This document shows positions 43,749-51,953 of a DNA stretch of 64,000 nt, in pieces. Under the pieces are notes generated by a model. It was not told where the DNA came from and ran no database searches. It saw only the letters and a program-made list of their open reading frames with translations. The stretch comes from Mycobacterium sp. 236(2023) (lineage in GTDB: Bacteria; Actinomycetota; Actinomycetes; Mycobacteriales; Mycobacteriaceae). Where the stretch lies: contig NZ_JARSBP010000008.1 of assembly GCF_029623955.1 (NCBI RefSeq), positions 1 to 64,000 on the forward strand, in the 5' to 3' direction. The first letter of the stretch is position 1. Each line of letters starts with the position of its first letter. The translations under genes were made by a program, and so were the position numbers.

Positions 43749-44074
43749 CGCAGAAGGCCGCGTCGGGCGTAGGCGACAGCGGCTTGCTCGACGAGCGCCG
43801 CGCACCGCGGAGCGCCGTTCGCCACCAGGGACGCGCGCAAATCCTCAAGCTCGGCGGCTGTCGATCGGTGCGGCCGCAGCGCCTCGTACAGCGACATCAC
43901 CTGTTCGTCGTCGATCGTCGCCAATTCGGCTGCGCGCAGGAAGTTTTCGGCCAACTGCGGGTTTCCGCCCTCGTCGGCGACCGCTGCCTGATGGGCCAGC
44001 ACCGAGGGGTCCATCCGCAGGTCGCCCAGCCCCAGCTTGCCGTCGACGGCATTCTCGACCGTTATCTCGCTCAT
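43745..44074 (-). CDS. Diol/glycerol dehydratase small subunit (PduE-like)
   Basis: 109 aa from ATG 44074. The gamma-subunit pattern is clear: LGLGDLRMDPSVLAHQAAVADEGG, NPQLAENFLRAAEL, ALRPHRSTAAELEDL and a final CAALVEQAAVAYARRGLL. It overlaps both neighbours by 4 nt (ATGA at the fused subunit, TTGA at the reactivase), so the three are coupled. It lacks the N-terminal encapsulation extension that targets PduE homologues to microcompartments, in keeping with the absence of shell genes nearby. Confidence 0.92.
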   Translation of the reverse strand: MSEITVENAVDGKLGLGDLRMDPSVLAHQAAVADEGGNPQLAENFLRAAELATIDDEQVMSLYEALRPHRSTAAELEDLRASLVANGAPRCAALVEQAAVAYARRGLLR

Positions 44075-46311
44075 GGCGTGTCCACCTTCACGGTGATCGG
44101 CGGCTGGCCGGGTTCGGACGCGTCCCGCTCCAAGGCGACAAGCGCGACCGCCCTGGCGTGGTAGCGGGCGGAGATCGACTCGTCGGTGCCACCGGTGAAG
44201 ATCGGCACCGGAGCCATCCCTTTCGCGTGGCGGGCGGCGTTCTTGCCGAGCTCCCGGTACATCTTGGCGGTCAGCAACGGCGCAACGCTGAACAGTTCCA
44301 GGTTGGCCAGCGGCGCCAGGTCGCGGCGGTGGATCAGCGCGGTCCCCTTGCCCTGCAATCCGATTCCGATGCCGGACCCCGACAGTCGTGCGGCCGTCAA
44401 CCCGATCAGGCCCACGTCGATCGTCGACCGCACCCGCACCGTCCTCGCGATGCAGCCCTCCTCCTCCAGTCCCGCCGAGATCTGCCGCAGCACCTCCCCG
44501 ATCGTCAGTCCGCACAATGTCAACCACACGCTGCGACCCCATGCCGGCGACAACCCGATGCACACTTCGCGGGGATCGCTGCCCTGCCTGGCCGGTTCGA
44601 CATCGGTGACGACGACATGGCCCTGATGCTCGGCCTGATCGGCGGTCAGTTCGGAGCTGCTGCGGGCCTGGCGGACCGCGTCGATCTCGGCCCGGCGCTG
44701 CTCGGTGAGCGCGTAACCCGTTGCGGGTCCGGCATAGTCGTTCGGGTCGGTGAGCTTGGAGAGCACCTGGAACTGCTCGTCGAAGATCGCCGAGGTCTGC
44801 AGCTGGTCGCCGCGCAACCGTTCGCGGGTCAGCGTCGTGATCGCCTCGGCCTCCTCCGCGTAGCCGGTGCGGTGCAGCGAGGCGATCACGTCGAACACCG
44901 TCAACTGCCTGGCCTCGATGGAGGCGGCAGCCTCGGCCACCATCTTCGGATGTCCGGCGGGCAGATCCCGAGAGCCGTTGGCGGCCACCACTTCCTCGAC
45001 GCGGACATCGTCGTAGTCGGCCAGCCCGAGATCGCGGTAGACCGCCTGGACGGCCTTCGCGGCCCGGCGGCGTACCGCTTCCAGATGCTCGGGCGACACG
45101 GTGCGCAGGCCACCGTCGGCACCCCAATCCCGCTGCAGGACCAGGAAGTCGTCCATGTCGTCGGAGTTGAAGTTCGACAGTGCGAACGCGTTGTCGTACC
45201 GCGGGATCGACCCGAATCCGGAGAAGATGAAGTCCGCCCCGGCCAGCAACACCGGCAACGTGTGCGCGCTGCGACGGATGTCCGATTCGGAGATCAGGTT
45301 GTCGTTGCCCGCACACGACTCCAGGTCACGCATCATCACCATCAGGTTCTCGGCGAGCAGTTCCTTCATGCCCTCCGGGACCGAGGCCACCACGCCGACA
45401 CCGTCGATGCCGCCGTTCTGCACACCCTGGGAACCGAGCGCGCGGGCCAAAGAGACACAGCGGGATTCGAGGTAGAGGATGGAGCACTTCTCCGCCGCAC
45501 CCATCAGGACCTCGGCACCGCCGCCGCTGGTGACCCGCATCTTCAGTCCCCGCGACGCGTAGGCCGACGTCAGAATCGCCTTGCTGAACGGGGTGTCGTC
45601 GCCGTCGACGAACACCTGCTCGGTGCCGTAGATCGAGATGGTCTCGGCGTAGCTCGTCAGGCCACGCAGGCCCAGCCGCAGTTCCAGCGCCTCCTCGATG
45701 GAGCACTGGGCCATCGCGCCCGGCGTGCCGACCTGCGAACCGATCAGCAGCGCAACGGCATTCGACGGCGCATCACCGAGTACCGGCACCGTCGTCTCCA
45801 CCTCGCGGAACCCGTAGGCCACCGCCGACGCCGCGTCGGCAGCGATCAGCAGCGGGTCGTCGAGCTGGTTGGTGACATGGGCCTGGTTACTCGGGGTGCG
45901 CCGGGCCCGCATCTTGGCCATGGCCATCTGCATCTCGACGGGCGACATCAGCGCGATGACGCGAGCCAGTTTGGCCGGCGTCGTCCCGCCGATCAGCCGG
46001 ACCACCTCGGCGCGCGGCACGTTCACGTCGACCGCCATCCGAGCCAGCGTGACGTCGTCGAGTGACATCGCCTCCTCGGCCACCGCGAGATCGATGCCGT
46101 AGCGGGCAATGAACTCGTCGATGACGTCGAACTCGCCGGCGCCTTTGCCGTCGAGCTCTGTGACGGCTCCGTCGGTGATGACCAGCGACGGCGAGGGGTC
46201 GTGGGGGCTGTGCATCGCGACCAGCCCGAGGCCGGCGTCGGGAACGCTGAACCCGTCGAGGTTGACCGGCTTCGAGTTGAGTACCCGGAACCTCCCCAAC
46301 TCGTCTGCCAA
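44071..46311 (-). CDS. B12-dependent diol dehydratase, fused large and medium subunits (PduC-PduD)
   Basis: 746 aa from TTG 46311, supported by GGGAGG 5 nt upstream. Residues 1-550 are the catalytic alpha subunit: VDVNVPRAEVVRLIGGTTP, SGGGAEVLMGAAEKCSILYLE, GSQGVQNGGIDGVG. Residues about 575-746 are the beta subunit: HVVVTDVEP, EVCIGLSPAWG, STIDVGLIGLTAARLSGSGIGIGLQ, matching PduD with its cobalamin contacts. In Salmonella and Klebsiella these are separate chains. The enzyme turns 1,2-diols (or glycerol) into aldehydes with adenosylcobalamin. Next gene right-to-left is the small subunit; a permease gene lies upstream. Confidence 0.93.
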   Translation of the reverse strand: MADELGRFRVLNSKPVNLDGFSVPDAGLGLVAMHSPHDPSPSLVITDGAVTELDGKGAGEFDVIDEFIARYGIDLAVAEEAMSLDDVTLARMAVDVNVPRAEVVRLIGGTTPAKLARVIALMSPVEMQMAMAKMRARRTPSNQAHVTNQLDDPLLIAADAASAVAYGFREVETTVPVLGDAPSNAVALLIGSQVGTPGAMAQCSIEEALELRLGLRGLTSYAETISIYGTEQVFVDGDDTPFSKAILTSAYASRGLKMRVTSGGGAEVLMGAAEKCSILYLESRCVSLARALGSQGVQNGGIDGVGVVASVPEGMKELLAENLMVMMRDLESCAGNDNLISESDIRRSAHTLPVLLAGADFIFSGFGSIPRYDNAFALSNFNSDDMDDFLVLQRDWGADGGLRTVSPEHLEAVRRRAAKAVQAVYRDLGLADYDDVRVEEVVAANGSRDLPAGHPKMVAEAAASIEARQLTVFDVIASLHRTGYAEEAEAITTLTRERLRGDQLQTSAIFDEQFQVLSKLTDPNDYAGPATGYALTEQRRAEIDAVRQARSSSELTADQAEHQGHVVVTDVEPARQGSDPREVCIGLSPAWGRSVWLTLCGLTIGEVLRQISAGLEEEGCIARTVRVRSTIDVGLIGLTAARLSGSGIGIGLQGKGTALIHRRDLAPLANLELFSVAPLLTAKMYRELGKNAARHAKGMAPVPIFTGGTDESISARYHARAVALVALERDASEPGQPPITVKVDTP

Positions 46312-46335
46312 AGCGGCCTCCCTAGTCGCGGTTCA

Positions 46336-47871
46336 CTAGTCCCGAACTTCGCTGTCCTCGTACACGATCCGGCCGATCAGCTCGTAACGTCGCGGGTCGC
46401 GGAACTTGAAGTACACCGCGATCACAGCGCCGAGCGCGAACAGGCCGACCACGATCCATGGTGTCAGCTTGAAGAGCAACGTGCCGGATGCGGCGCCCGC
46501 CGCGGTGTCCTTGTGCATCCATAGCAGGTACACGACATACAGCATGCCGATACCGCCCATCAGTGGCGCGAGGAACGTCTTGAACCAGTGCGCACTCGAC
46601 GGATGGTTCTTGTGGAAGTGGAAGTACGCGATGACCGCGAACGCGCACAACGACTGCACGATCAGGATGGCCATGGTGCCCAGGATCGCCAGCAGACCGT
46701 ACAGGTGGACGTAGGGGTCCATGCCGGCGGCGAAGAACGCCAGGACGAGCACCAGTGTGATGGCGGACTGCACGAAGGACGCGACGTAGGGCGAGCCGTG
46801 CTTGGCATGGGTCGCACCCAGCGTCTTCTGCAGTCCCGACGAGAGACCCTCGCGACCGAGCGCGTACAGATACCGCGAGGCGCAGTTGTGGAAAGCCATG
46901 CCGCAGGCGAACGATCCGGTCACCAACAAGAGCTTGAACAACGTGATCGCCCAGTCGCCGTAGGTGGCCTGGACCGGGTCGAAGAAGATGTTGCCTGCGG
47001 TCGCCGAATCCTGGGCCAGCTCAATGGCTTTCTGCGGCCCGGTTCCGGCGATAGCCATCCACGAGATGAACACGTAGAAGAGCCCGACACCCAGCACGGC
47101 GATCATCGTGGCGCGCGGGATGATCCGCTTCGGATCCTTGGATTCTTCGCCGTACATCGCGGTCGACTCGAAACCGACCCATGACCAGAACGCGAAGAAC
47201 AGCCCGAGGCCGGCGCTCGCACCGACGATGCCTTCGGCGGCGGTGAACGCGCCGATCGGGTTCAGCGTCTCGGCGACCACGAAACCTTCAGGTCCGCCGC
47301 CCTTGAACAACACGGCGAGCGCGCCGAGCGACAGCATGAAGATCTCGGTGACAAGGAACACGCCGAGCACTTTGGCGGTCAGGTTCACGTCGAAATAGGT
47401 GAGCACGCAGTTGAGGACGAGCATCAGCAGCGCGGGCACCAACCACGGCACGGTGATGCCGAACTGGGTCGAGGCGAAGTCGGCGAAGAAGTAGGAGAAG
47501 ATGCCGATGAGCGACCCCTCGAACACGATGTAGGCCATCGTGATGATCAGCCCGCTGGCCATTCCCATGACGCGGCCGAGGCCGTGGGAAATGTAGCCGT
47601 AAAAGGCGCCCGTCGAGGTGATGTGCTTGGCCATCGTGGCGTAGCCGATCGCGAACAGGCCGAGAACGATGGTTGCGACGAGATACCCGGCGGGGGCGTG
47701 CGAACCATTTCCGAAGCCGACGGCGATCGGGACGTTGCCGACCATCGCCGTGATCGGGGCTGCCGTCGCCACCGCCATGAAGATGACTGCGACCGTTCCG
47801 ATGGCGTTGCGCTTGAGTCGCTGAACTGAATCCGGTGGTGTGGTTGTGCGAGGGACGACGTCTTCTGTCAT
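46336..47871 (-). CDS. APC-family amino acid/amine permease
   Basis: 511 aa from ATG 47871 (a TTG at 47889 is in frame). About twelve to fourteen hydrophobic helices; the first carries AIGTVAVIFMAVATAAPITAMVGNVPIA, typical of APC transporters, and the core includes WVGFESTAMYGEESKDPKRIIPRATM near 235. It imports amino acids or amines by proton exchange. It is the first gene of the dehydratase operon, 24 nt from the fused subunit, and starts just left of the palindrome cluster, so it probably brings in the substrate of the pathway. Confidence 0.9.
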   Translation of the reverse strand: MTEDVVPRTTTPPDSVQRLKRNAIGTVAVIFMAVATAAPITAMVGNVPIAVGFGNGSHAPAGYLVATIVLGLFAIGYATMAKHITSTGAFYGYISHGLGRVMGMASGLIITMAYIVFEGSLIGIFSYFFADFASTQFGITVPWLVPALLMLVLNCVLTYFDVNLTAKVLGVFLVTEIFMLSLGALAVLFKGGGPEGFVVAETLNPIGAFTAAEGIVGASAGLGLFFAFWSWVGFESTAMYGEESKDPKRIIPRATMIAVLGVGLFYVFISWMAIAGTGPQKAIELAQDSATAGNIFFDPVQATYGDWAITLFKLLLVTGSFACGMAFHNCASRYLYALGREGLSSGLQKTLGATHAKHGSPYVASFVQSAITLVLVLAFFAAGMDPYVHLYGLLAILGTMAILIVQSLCAFAVIAYFHFHKNHPSSAHWFKTFLAPLMGGIGMLYVVYLLWMHKDTAAGAASGTLLFKLTPWIVVGLFALGAVIAVYFKFRDPRRYELIGRIVYEDSEVRD

Positions 47872-47929
47872 GTACTCGAACCCTTCCAAGACGAAGGAAA
47901 GAAGCTGGTCCAGCCCCTATTTGGACGCT

Positions 47930-47947
47930 CTGTGGTATAGACCACAG
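47930..47947. promoter_or_regulatory. Operator-like palindrome CTGTGGTATAGACCACAG
   Basis: A perfect palindrome apart from its central ATAG, very close to the TGGTCTAGACCA sites of HutC/NagR/DasR-type GntR regulators. It is nearest to the permease gene, 59 nt before its ATG, so it probably serves the leftward operon. Confidence 0.6.
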
Positions 47948-47964
47948 CGGTGGACCTGAGTCAT

Positions 47965-47979
47965 ATTGGCACTACCAAT
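47965..47979. promoter_or_regulatory. Operator-like palindrome ATTGGCACTACCAAT
   Basis: Inverted repeat ATTGG/CCAAT with a 5-nt centre between the other two sites in the divergent control region. It shares the TACCA half with the site at 48016-48032. Confidence 0.45.
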
Positions 47980-48008
47980 TACGCAGCGCAAGAGGAACTC
48001 GCCATCTG

Positions 48009-48037
48009 TTGACACAAATGGTCCTACCATTTACGTT
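48009..48037 (+). promoter_or_regulatory. Promoter TTGACA-17-TACGTT, leaderless, with embedded operator
   Basis: -35 TTGACA (48009-48014), 17-nt spacer, -10 TACGTT (48032-48037), then 6 nt to GTG 48044. This is the clearest promoter in the window. The palindrome AAATGGTCCTACCATTT (48016-48032) fills the spacer exactly, so a bound regulator would block RNA polymerase. Confidence 0.75.
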
Positions 48038-48043
48038 GGGCCC

Positions 48044-49327
48044 GTGCACGACTACGGCGCGTTCTCCTTCGAGTCCAAGGCCCAGGTTCTGGAGCTGGCG
48101 AAAAAGTTCTGGAACCCCGACAAAACCCAGTTCTGGACCGACACCGGCGTCGATCTCGTCATCGACCGCAGGCAGGATTATTTCCTCTGGGACATGAGCG
48201 GCCGCCGCCTCATCGACATGCACCTCAACGGCGGCACCTACAACCTCGGGCACCGCAATCCCGAAGTGATGCAGGCGATCATCGACGGAATGCAGTACTT
48301 CGACGTCGGTAATCACCACTTCGCGTCGGTCGCGCGCACCGCGCTCGCCCAGAGGCTCGTCGAATCCGCCCCGGCATCGCTGACCAAGGTCGCGTTCGGG
48401 TCCGGTGGCGGTGAGGCCATCGACATCGCGCTCAAGAGCGCCCGCCACGCCACCCAGCGCCGAAAGATCGTCTCGATCATCAAGGCCTATCACGGCCACA
48501 CGGGCCTTGCCGTCGCCACCGGTGACGACCGGTTCGCCAAGCTGTTCCTCGCCGACCGTCCCGACGAGTTCGTCCAGGTGCCGTTCGGGGACGTCGACGC
48601 CATGGATGCTGCGCTGCGCGGCGGGGACGTCGCCGCCGTCATCATGGAGACGATCCCGGCGACCTACGGTTTCCCGATGCCGCCGGCCGGTTACCTCGAA
48701 GCGGTCAAGGAACTGTGCGAGCGTCACGACGCGCTCTACATCGCCGACGAGGTCCAGACCGGGCTGATGCGCACCGGTGAGATGTGGGGAATCACCAAGC
48801 ACGGCATCGATCCCGACATCATGGTGACCGGCAAGGGCCTCTCGGGCGGGATGTACCCGATCACCGCCACGCTGCTCAGCGAGCGCGCCGCGCAATGGCT
48901 CTACCAGGACGGGTTCGGCCATATCTCCACGTTCGGTGGCGCCGAGCTCGGCTGCGTCGCCGCCATCAAGACCCTGGAGATCACCAGCCGACCCGAGGTC
49001 CGGACGTCGGTCAACGCGATCACCGACTTCTTCGCCACCGGCTTGGCTCGCATCCAGGCCAAGCAACCGGACTGGTTCGTCGGGATCCGGCAGAACGGCG
49101 TCGTCATCGGCCTGGAGTTCAACCACCCCGAGGGGGCCAAGTTCGTGATGCGGGAGCTCTACGAGAACGGCGTGTGGGCAATCTTCTCGACGCTGGATCC
49201 CCGTGTCCTGCAATTCAAACCGGGTCTGCTGTTGAGTCTGGACCTCTGCCGTGACGTGCTGGACCGTGTCGAGCTCGCCGTGGAACGGGCCGCGCTCGCG
49301 GCTGCCGAAGCCGGCGTGGCGCAGTAG
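48044..49327 (+). CDS. Class III aminotransferase-fold enzyme (aminotransferase or amine phospho-lyase)
   Basis: 427 aa from GTG 48044. PLP-binding Lys in VTGKGLSGGMYPI near 255, DEVQTGLMRTG near 225, GSGGGEAIDIALKSAR near 120, and a final LQFKPGLLLSLDLC. This subgroup of omega-aminotransferases includes ethanolamine-phosphate and amino-propanol-phosphate phospho-lyases, which use PLP to eliminate phosphate rather than transfer nitrogen. An APH-type kinase gene follows after 6 nt, the usual partner in that chemistry. Ordinary transamination of an imported amine is the alternative. The promoter is leaderless and covered by an operator. Confidence 0.85.
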   Translation: MHDYGAFSFESKAQVLELAKKFWNPDKTQFWTDTGVDLVIDRRQDYFLWDMSGRRLIDMHLNGGTYNLGHRNPEVMQAIIDGMQYFDVGNHHFASVARTALAQRLVESAPASLTKVAFGSGGGEAIDIALKSARHATQRRKIVSIIKAYHGHTGLAVATGDDRFAKLFLADRPDEFVQVPFGDVDAMDAALRGGDVAAVIMETIPATYGFPMPPAGYLEAVKELCERHDALYIADEVQTGLMRTGEMWGITKHGIDPDIMVTGKGLSGGMYPITATLLSERAAQWLYQDGFGHISTFGGAELGCVAAIKTLEITSRPEVRTSVNAITDFFATGLARIQAKQPDWFVGIRQNGVVIGLEFNHPEGAKFVMRELYENGVWAIFSTLDPRVLQFKPGLLLSLDLCRDVLDRVELAVERAALAAAEAGVAQ

Positions 49328-49333
49328 TCTCCG

Positions 49334-50323
49334 ATGGTGGCTGTGAGTGACGACGTGGAGGTCGCCGAAGAGGCGTTGACGGCGTTCGACCTGCCGCAGG
49401 GGTCGACGCTTCGACTGCTCAACCTCTCCGAGAACGCCACCTACGCCGTCGAAGAACCCGACACCGGGCACCGCTCGATTCTGCGAGTGCACCGCAAGGA
49501 CTACCACCGCCGCGACCAGATCGAGTCCGAGCTCACGTGGCTCGATGCGCTGCGTCGCGACAGCGACGTCGTCGTGCCTTCGGTCCTGCCTGCCCGGGAC
49601 GGACGTCGCGTCGTCGCCGTCGAGCACGACGGGACGGAACGGTACGTCGTGCACTTCGACATGGTCGCCGGCGCCGAGCCCGACGAAAACTCAGTGACCG
49701 CAACAGATTTCCACACGCTCGGCCGGATCACCGCCGAGCTTCACGATCATTCTCGCAGCTGGGCGCGCCCACCTGAGTTCAGCCGGTTCGCCTGGGACTG
49801 GGCGACCACCATGGGCGACACCCCACGCTGGGGACGGTGGCGCGACGCGATCGGGGTCGGCGATGGCGAGGCCGAGATCATCGGCCGGGCATGCGAACTG
49901 CTGCAGCGGCGCCTGGCCGAATACGGCACCGGACCCGACACGTTCGGTCTCGTGCACGCCGATCTGCGCTTGGCCAACCTTCTCGTCGACGGCGACACAA
50001 TCACCGTCATCGACTTCGACGACTGCGGATTCAGCTGGTACTTCTACGACTTCGGCACGGCGGTGTCGTTCTTCGAGGACCACCCGTCGGTACCCGAGTG
50101 GCAGGACGCGTGGGTCACCGGTTACCGCACACGCCGGGATCTCACCGCCGCCGACGAAGACATGCTGGCCTCGTTCGTCCTCCTGCGCAGGCTCGGGCTC
50201 CTGGCGTGGATGGGCACCCACAGCCATTCGAAAGAATCCCAGGCGATCTCGGTGACCTATGCCGCGGGAAGCTGTGCGCTCGCCGAACGTTATCTGTCCT
50301 CCGACGGCCACCGGCTGACCTGA
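49334..50323 (+). CDS. APH-family small-molecule kinase
   Basis: 329 aa from ATG 49334. Aminoglycoside/choline-kinase-type fold: nucleotide lobe at the N-terminus (NLSENATYAVEEPDTGHRSIL), catalytic loop GLVHADLRLANLLVDG near 215 with the Asp, and metal-binding VIDFDDCGFSWYFYD near 235. Related kinases phosphorylate hydroxylysine, amino-propanol, homoserine or choline. Its place beside the class III PLP enzyme and permease suggests phosphorylation of an imported amino alcohol; the product would then be cleaved by the PLP enzyme. Six nt separate it from that gene. Confidence 0.83.
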   Translation: MVAVSDDVEVAEEALTAFDLPQGSTLRLLNLSENATYAVEEPDTGHRSILRVHRKDYHRRDQIESELTWLDALRRDSDVVVPSVLPARDGRRVVAVEHDGTERYVVHFDMVAGAEPDENSVTATDFHTLGRITAELHDHSRSWARPPEFSRFAWDWATTMGDTPRWGRWRDAIGVGDGEAEIIGRACELLQRRLAEYGTGPDTFGLVHADLRLANLLVDGDTITVIDFDDCGFSWYFYDFGTAVSFFEDHPSVPEWQDAWVTGYRTRRDLTAADEDMLASFVLLRRLGLLAWMGTHSHSKESQAISVTYAAGSCALAERYLSSDGHRLT

Positions 50324-50355
50324 ACCGCCACCACCCCAGAGAGGCGTCACCGCAC

Positions 50356-51135
50356 ATGTTCAATTCACTGCAGGGCCGTTCGGCAATCGTCACCGGTGGA
50401 AGCAAAGGCATCGGCCGCGGCATCGCCGAGACCTTCGCCCGCGCCGGTGTCAACGTGGTCATCACGGGACGCACCCAAGCCGACATCGACGCCACGGTGG
50501 CCGATTTGGCGGACGCAAGTGGCTCCGTCACCGGCGTGACCGCCGACGTGACCAGCCCTGAGGACTGCCGCCGCGTGGTCGCCACGGCAGTCGAACGCAA
50601 CGGCGGCCTCGACATCGTGTGTGCCAACGCCGGTATCTTCCCGTCGGGCCGGCTGGCCGACCTCACCCCCGACGACATCGAGCAGGTGATGGGCGTCAAC
50701 TTCAAGGGCACCGTCTACATCGTGCAGGCAGCACTGGACGCCCTGACTGCCAGCGGGCACGGCCGCGTGGTCATCACGTCGTCGATCACCGGTCCCGTCA
50801 CCGGGTTTCCCGGATGGTCGCACTACGGCGCGAGCAAGGCCGCACAGCTGGGCTTCCTGCGCACCGCGGCGATCGAACTGGCCCCCAAGAAGATCACCGT
50901 GAACGCGGTCCTGCCGGGCAACATCATCACCGAAGGCCTGATCGAGATGGGGCAGACCTACATGGATCAGATGGCCGCATCGGTGCCGGCGGGCAAGCTG
51001 GGCGCCGTCGCCGACATCGGCAACGCCGCGCTGTTCTTCGCCACCGACGAGGCGGCCTACATCACCGGCCAATCGCTGATCGTCGACGGAGGCCAGATCC
51101 TGCCGGAATCGCCGGAGGCACTCGCCGATCTCTGA
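50356..51135 (+). CDS. Short-chain dehydrogenase/reductase
   Basis: 259 aa from ATG 50356. Cofactor loop TGGSKGIGRGIA near 13, NAG in CANAGIF near 91, and the catalytic Ser in ITSSITG, Tyr and Lys in HYGASKAAQ near 155. The C-terminus closes with YITGQSLIVDGGQILPES. It resembles FabG-type reductases. In context it may oxidise or reduce the alcohol or aldehyde of the pathway. It ends 50 nt before the GntR gene. Confidence 0.9.
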   Translation: MFNSLQGRSAIVTGGSKGIGRGIAETFARAGVNVVITGRTQADIDATVADLADASGSVTGVTADVTSPEDCRRVVATAVERNGGLDIVCANAGIFPSGRLADLTPDDIEQVMGVNFKGTVYIVQAALDALTASGHGRVVITSSITGPVTGFPGWSHYGASKAAQLGFLRTAAIELAPKKITVNAVLPGNIITEGLIEMGQTYMDQMAASVPAGKLGAVADIGNAALFFATDEAAYITGQSLIVDGGQILPESPEALADL

Positions 51136-51149
51136 AGGGCATATCCTAG

Positions 51150-51166
51150 ATTTGGTCATACCAAAT
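51150..51166. promoter_or_regulatory. Operator palindrome ATTTGGTCATACCAAAT before the GntR gene
   Basis: A perfect 7-3-7 palindrome 20 nt before the GntR start. It has the same TTGGT/ACCAA half-sites as the operators at 47965-48032. TATCCT (51142-51147) just to its left could be a -10, putting the operator at the transcription start, a self-repression layout. Confidence 0.65.
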
Positions 51167-51185
51167 TCGGCGGCCAGGAGGTCCG

Positions 51186-51953
51186 GTGCCCACGCAAACC
51201 GAAGAGCTGCGTCGCCGGATCGTCGCCGAGATCAACGCGGGTGTCCCCGGTACCAAGCTCGGCAGTGAGCGCGAGCTCGCCGAGCACTACCGGACCAGCA
51301 GGTCGAGCCTCCGCCAGGTGCTCGCCGCACTGGAGGAAGCCGGCCTCATCGACCGGGTGATCGGCCGGTCCGGGGGGATCTTCATCAGTCACGCCCAGGT
51401 TCAGCGCAACCTCACCGACGTCGTCGGGGTTCCGGCGTTCCTGGCCAGCCAGGGCTACGTCGCCGGGACGCGGGTGCTGAGCACGAAGATCTGTGCGCCC
51501 GACGCGACGACGCGGGTGGCCCTCGGGATCACCGCCGACGATTTCGTCGTCGAGATCCAGCGGGTGCGGCTCGCCGACGGCTCCCCGATCTCGTTGGAGT
51601 TGGCACAGTTCCCGGCCGACGCGTTCCCGGGCCTGCTCGAGCAGCAGCTGGGCGGGTCGCTGTACGAGATTCTGGAGTCACGCTACGGACTGGTCACCGC
51701 ACGCGCCGACGAGCACATCGAAGCCGTCAACGCCACCACCGAAGAGGCCAAAATCCTTGGGATCAAACCGAAATCGGCGCTGCTGCTGATCACCCGGGTC
51801 AGCTACGACCAGAGCGGAACCGCCTGCGAGTTCTCCCGCGACCTGTTCCGCGGTGACCGGACGAGGCTTGCTGTCACCGCGCAGGGCCGCGGCGTCGGCG
51901 CCGCCCCATCGGTCGCAGCCGCGTCGGTGGCGTTGCAGAGTCAGGCGGGGTGA
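51186..51953 (+). CDS. GntR-family regulator, HutC subfamily with UTRA domain
   Basis: 255 aa from GTG 51186 with AGGAGG 4 nt upstream. The N-terminal winged helix is LGSERELAEHYRTSRSSLRQVLAALEEAGLIDRV (residues about 25-60). The UTRA ligand-binding domain from about 95 includes EIQRVRLADGSPISLELAQFP and ALLLITRVSYDQSGTACEFSRDLFRGDR near the end. Regulators of this kind are released from DNA by a pathway substrate. Palindromes upstream of its own gene and in the divergent permease/PLP-enzyme region share its expected half-site. It overlaps gluQ by 4 nt. Confidence 0.9.
   Translation: MPTQTEELRRRIVAEINAGVPGTKLGSERELAEHYRTSRSSLRQVLAALEEAGLIDRVIGRSGGIFISHAQVQRNLTDVVGVPAFLASQGYVAGTRVLSTKICAPDATTRVALGITADDFVVEIQRVRLADGSPISLELAQFPADAFPGLLEQQLGGSLYEILESRYGLVTARADEHIEAVNATTEEAKILGIKPKSALLLITRVSYDQSGTACEFSRDLFRGDRTRLAVTAQGRGVGAAPSVAAASVALQSQAG

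Noticed and set aside
44075..45316. N-terminal extension of the small dehydratase subunit frame
   Set aside because: Upstream part lies wholly within the fused subunit gene and is not protein-like; the ATGA overlap at 44074 gives the normal small subunit.
43309..46065. 918-codon open frame on the plus strand opposite the dehydratase genes
   Set aside because: No recognisable domains, low-complexity Arg/Gly/Asp composition; the minus-strand genes carry full motifs.
47872..48043. Cobalamin riboswitch ahead of the B12-dependent operon
   Set aside because: No B12 box or riboswitch-like structure is visible; palindromes explain the region better.
47972..49654. 560-codon minus-strand frame opposite the class III PLP enzyme
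   Set aside because: Shadow of a high-GC gene; it also crosses the mapped control region and a second real gene.
42048..51953. Bacterial microcompartment locus
   Set aside because: No BMC shell, encapsulation peptide, or aldehyde dehydrogenase gene was found around the dehydratase.
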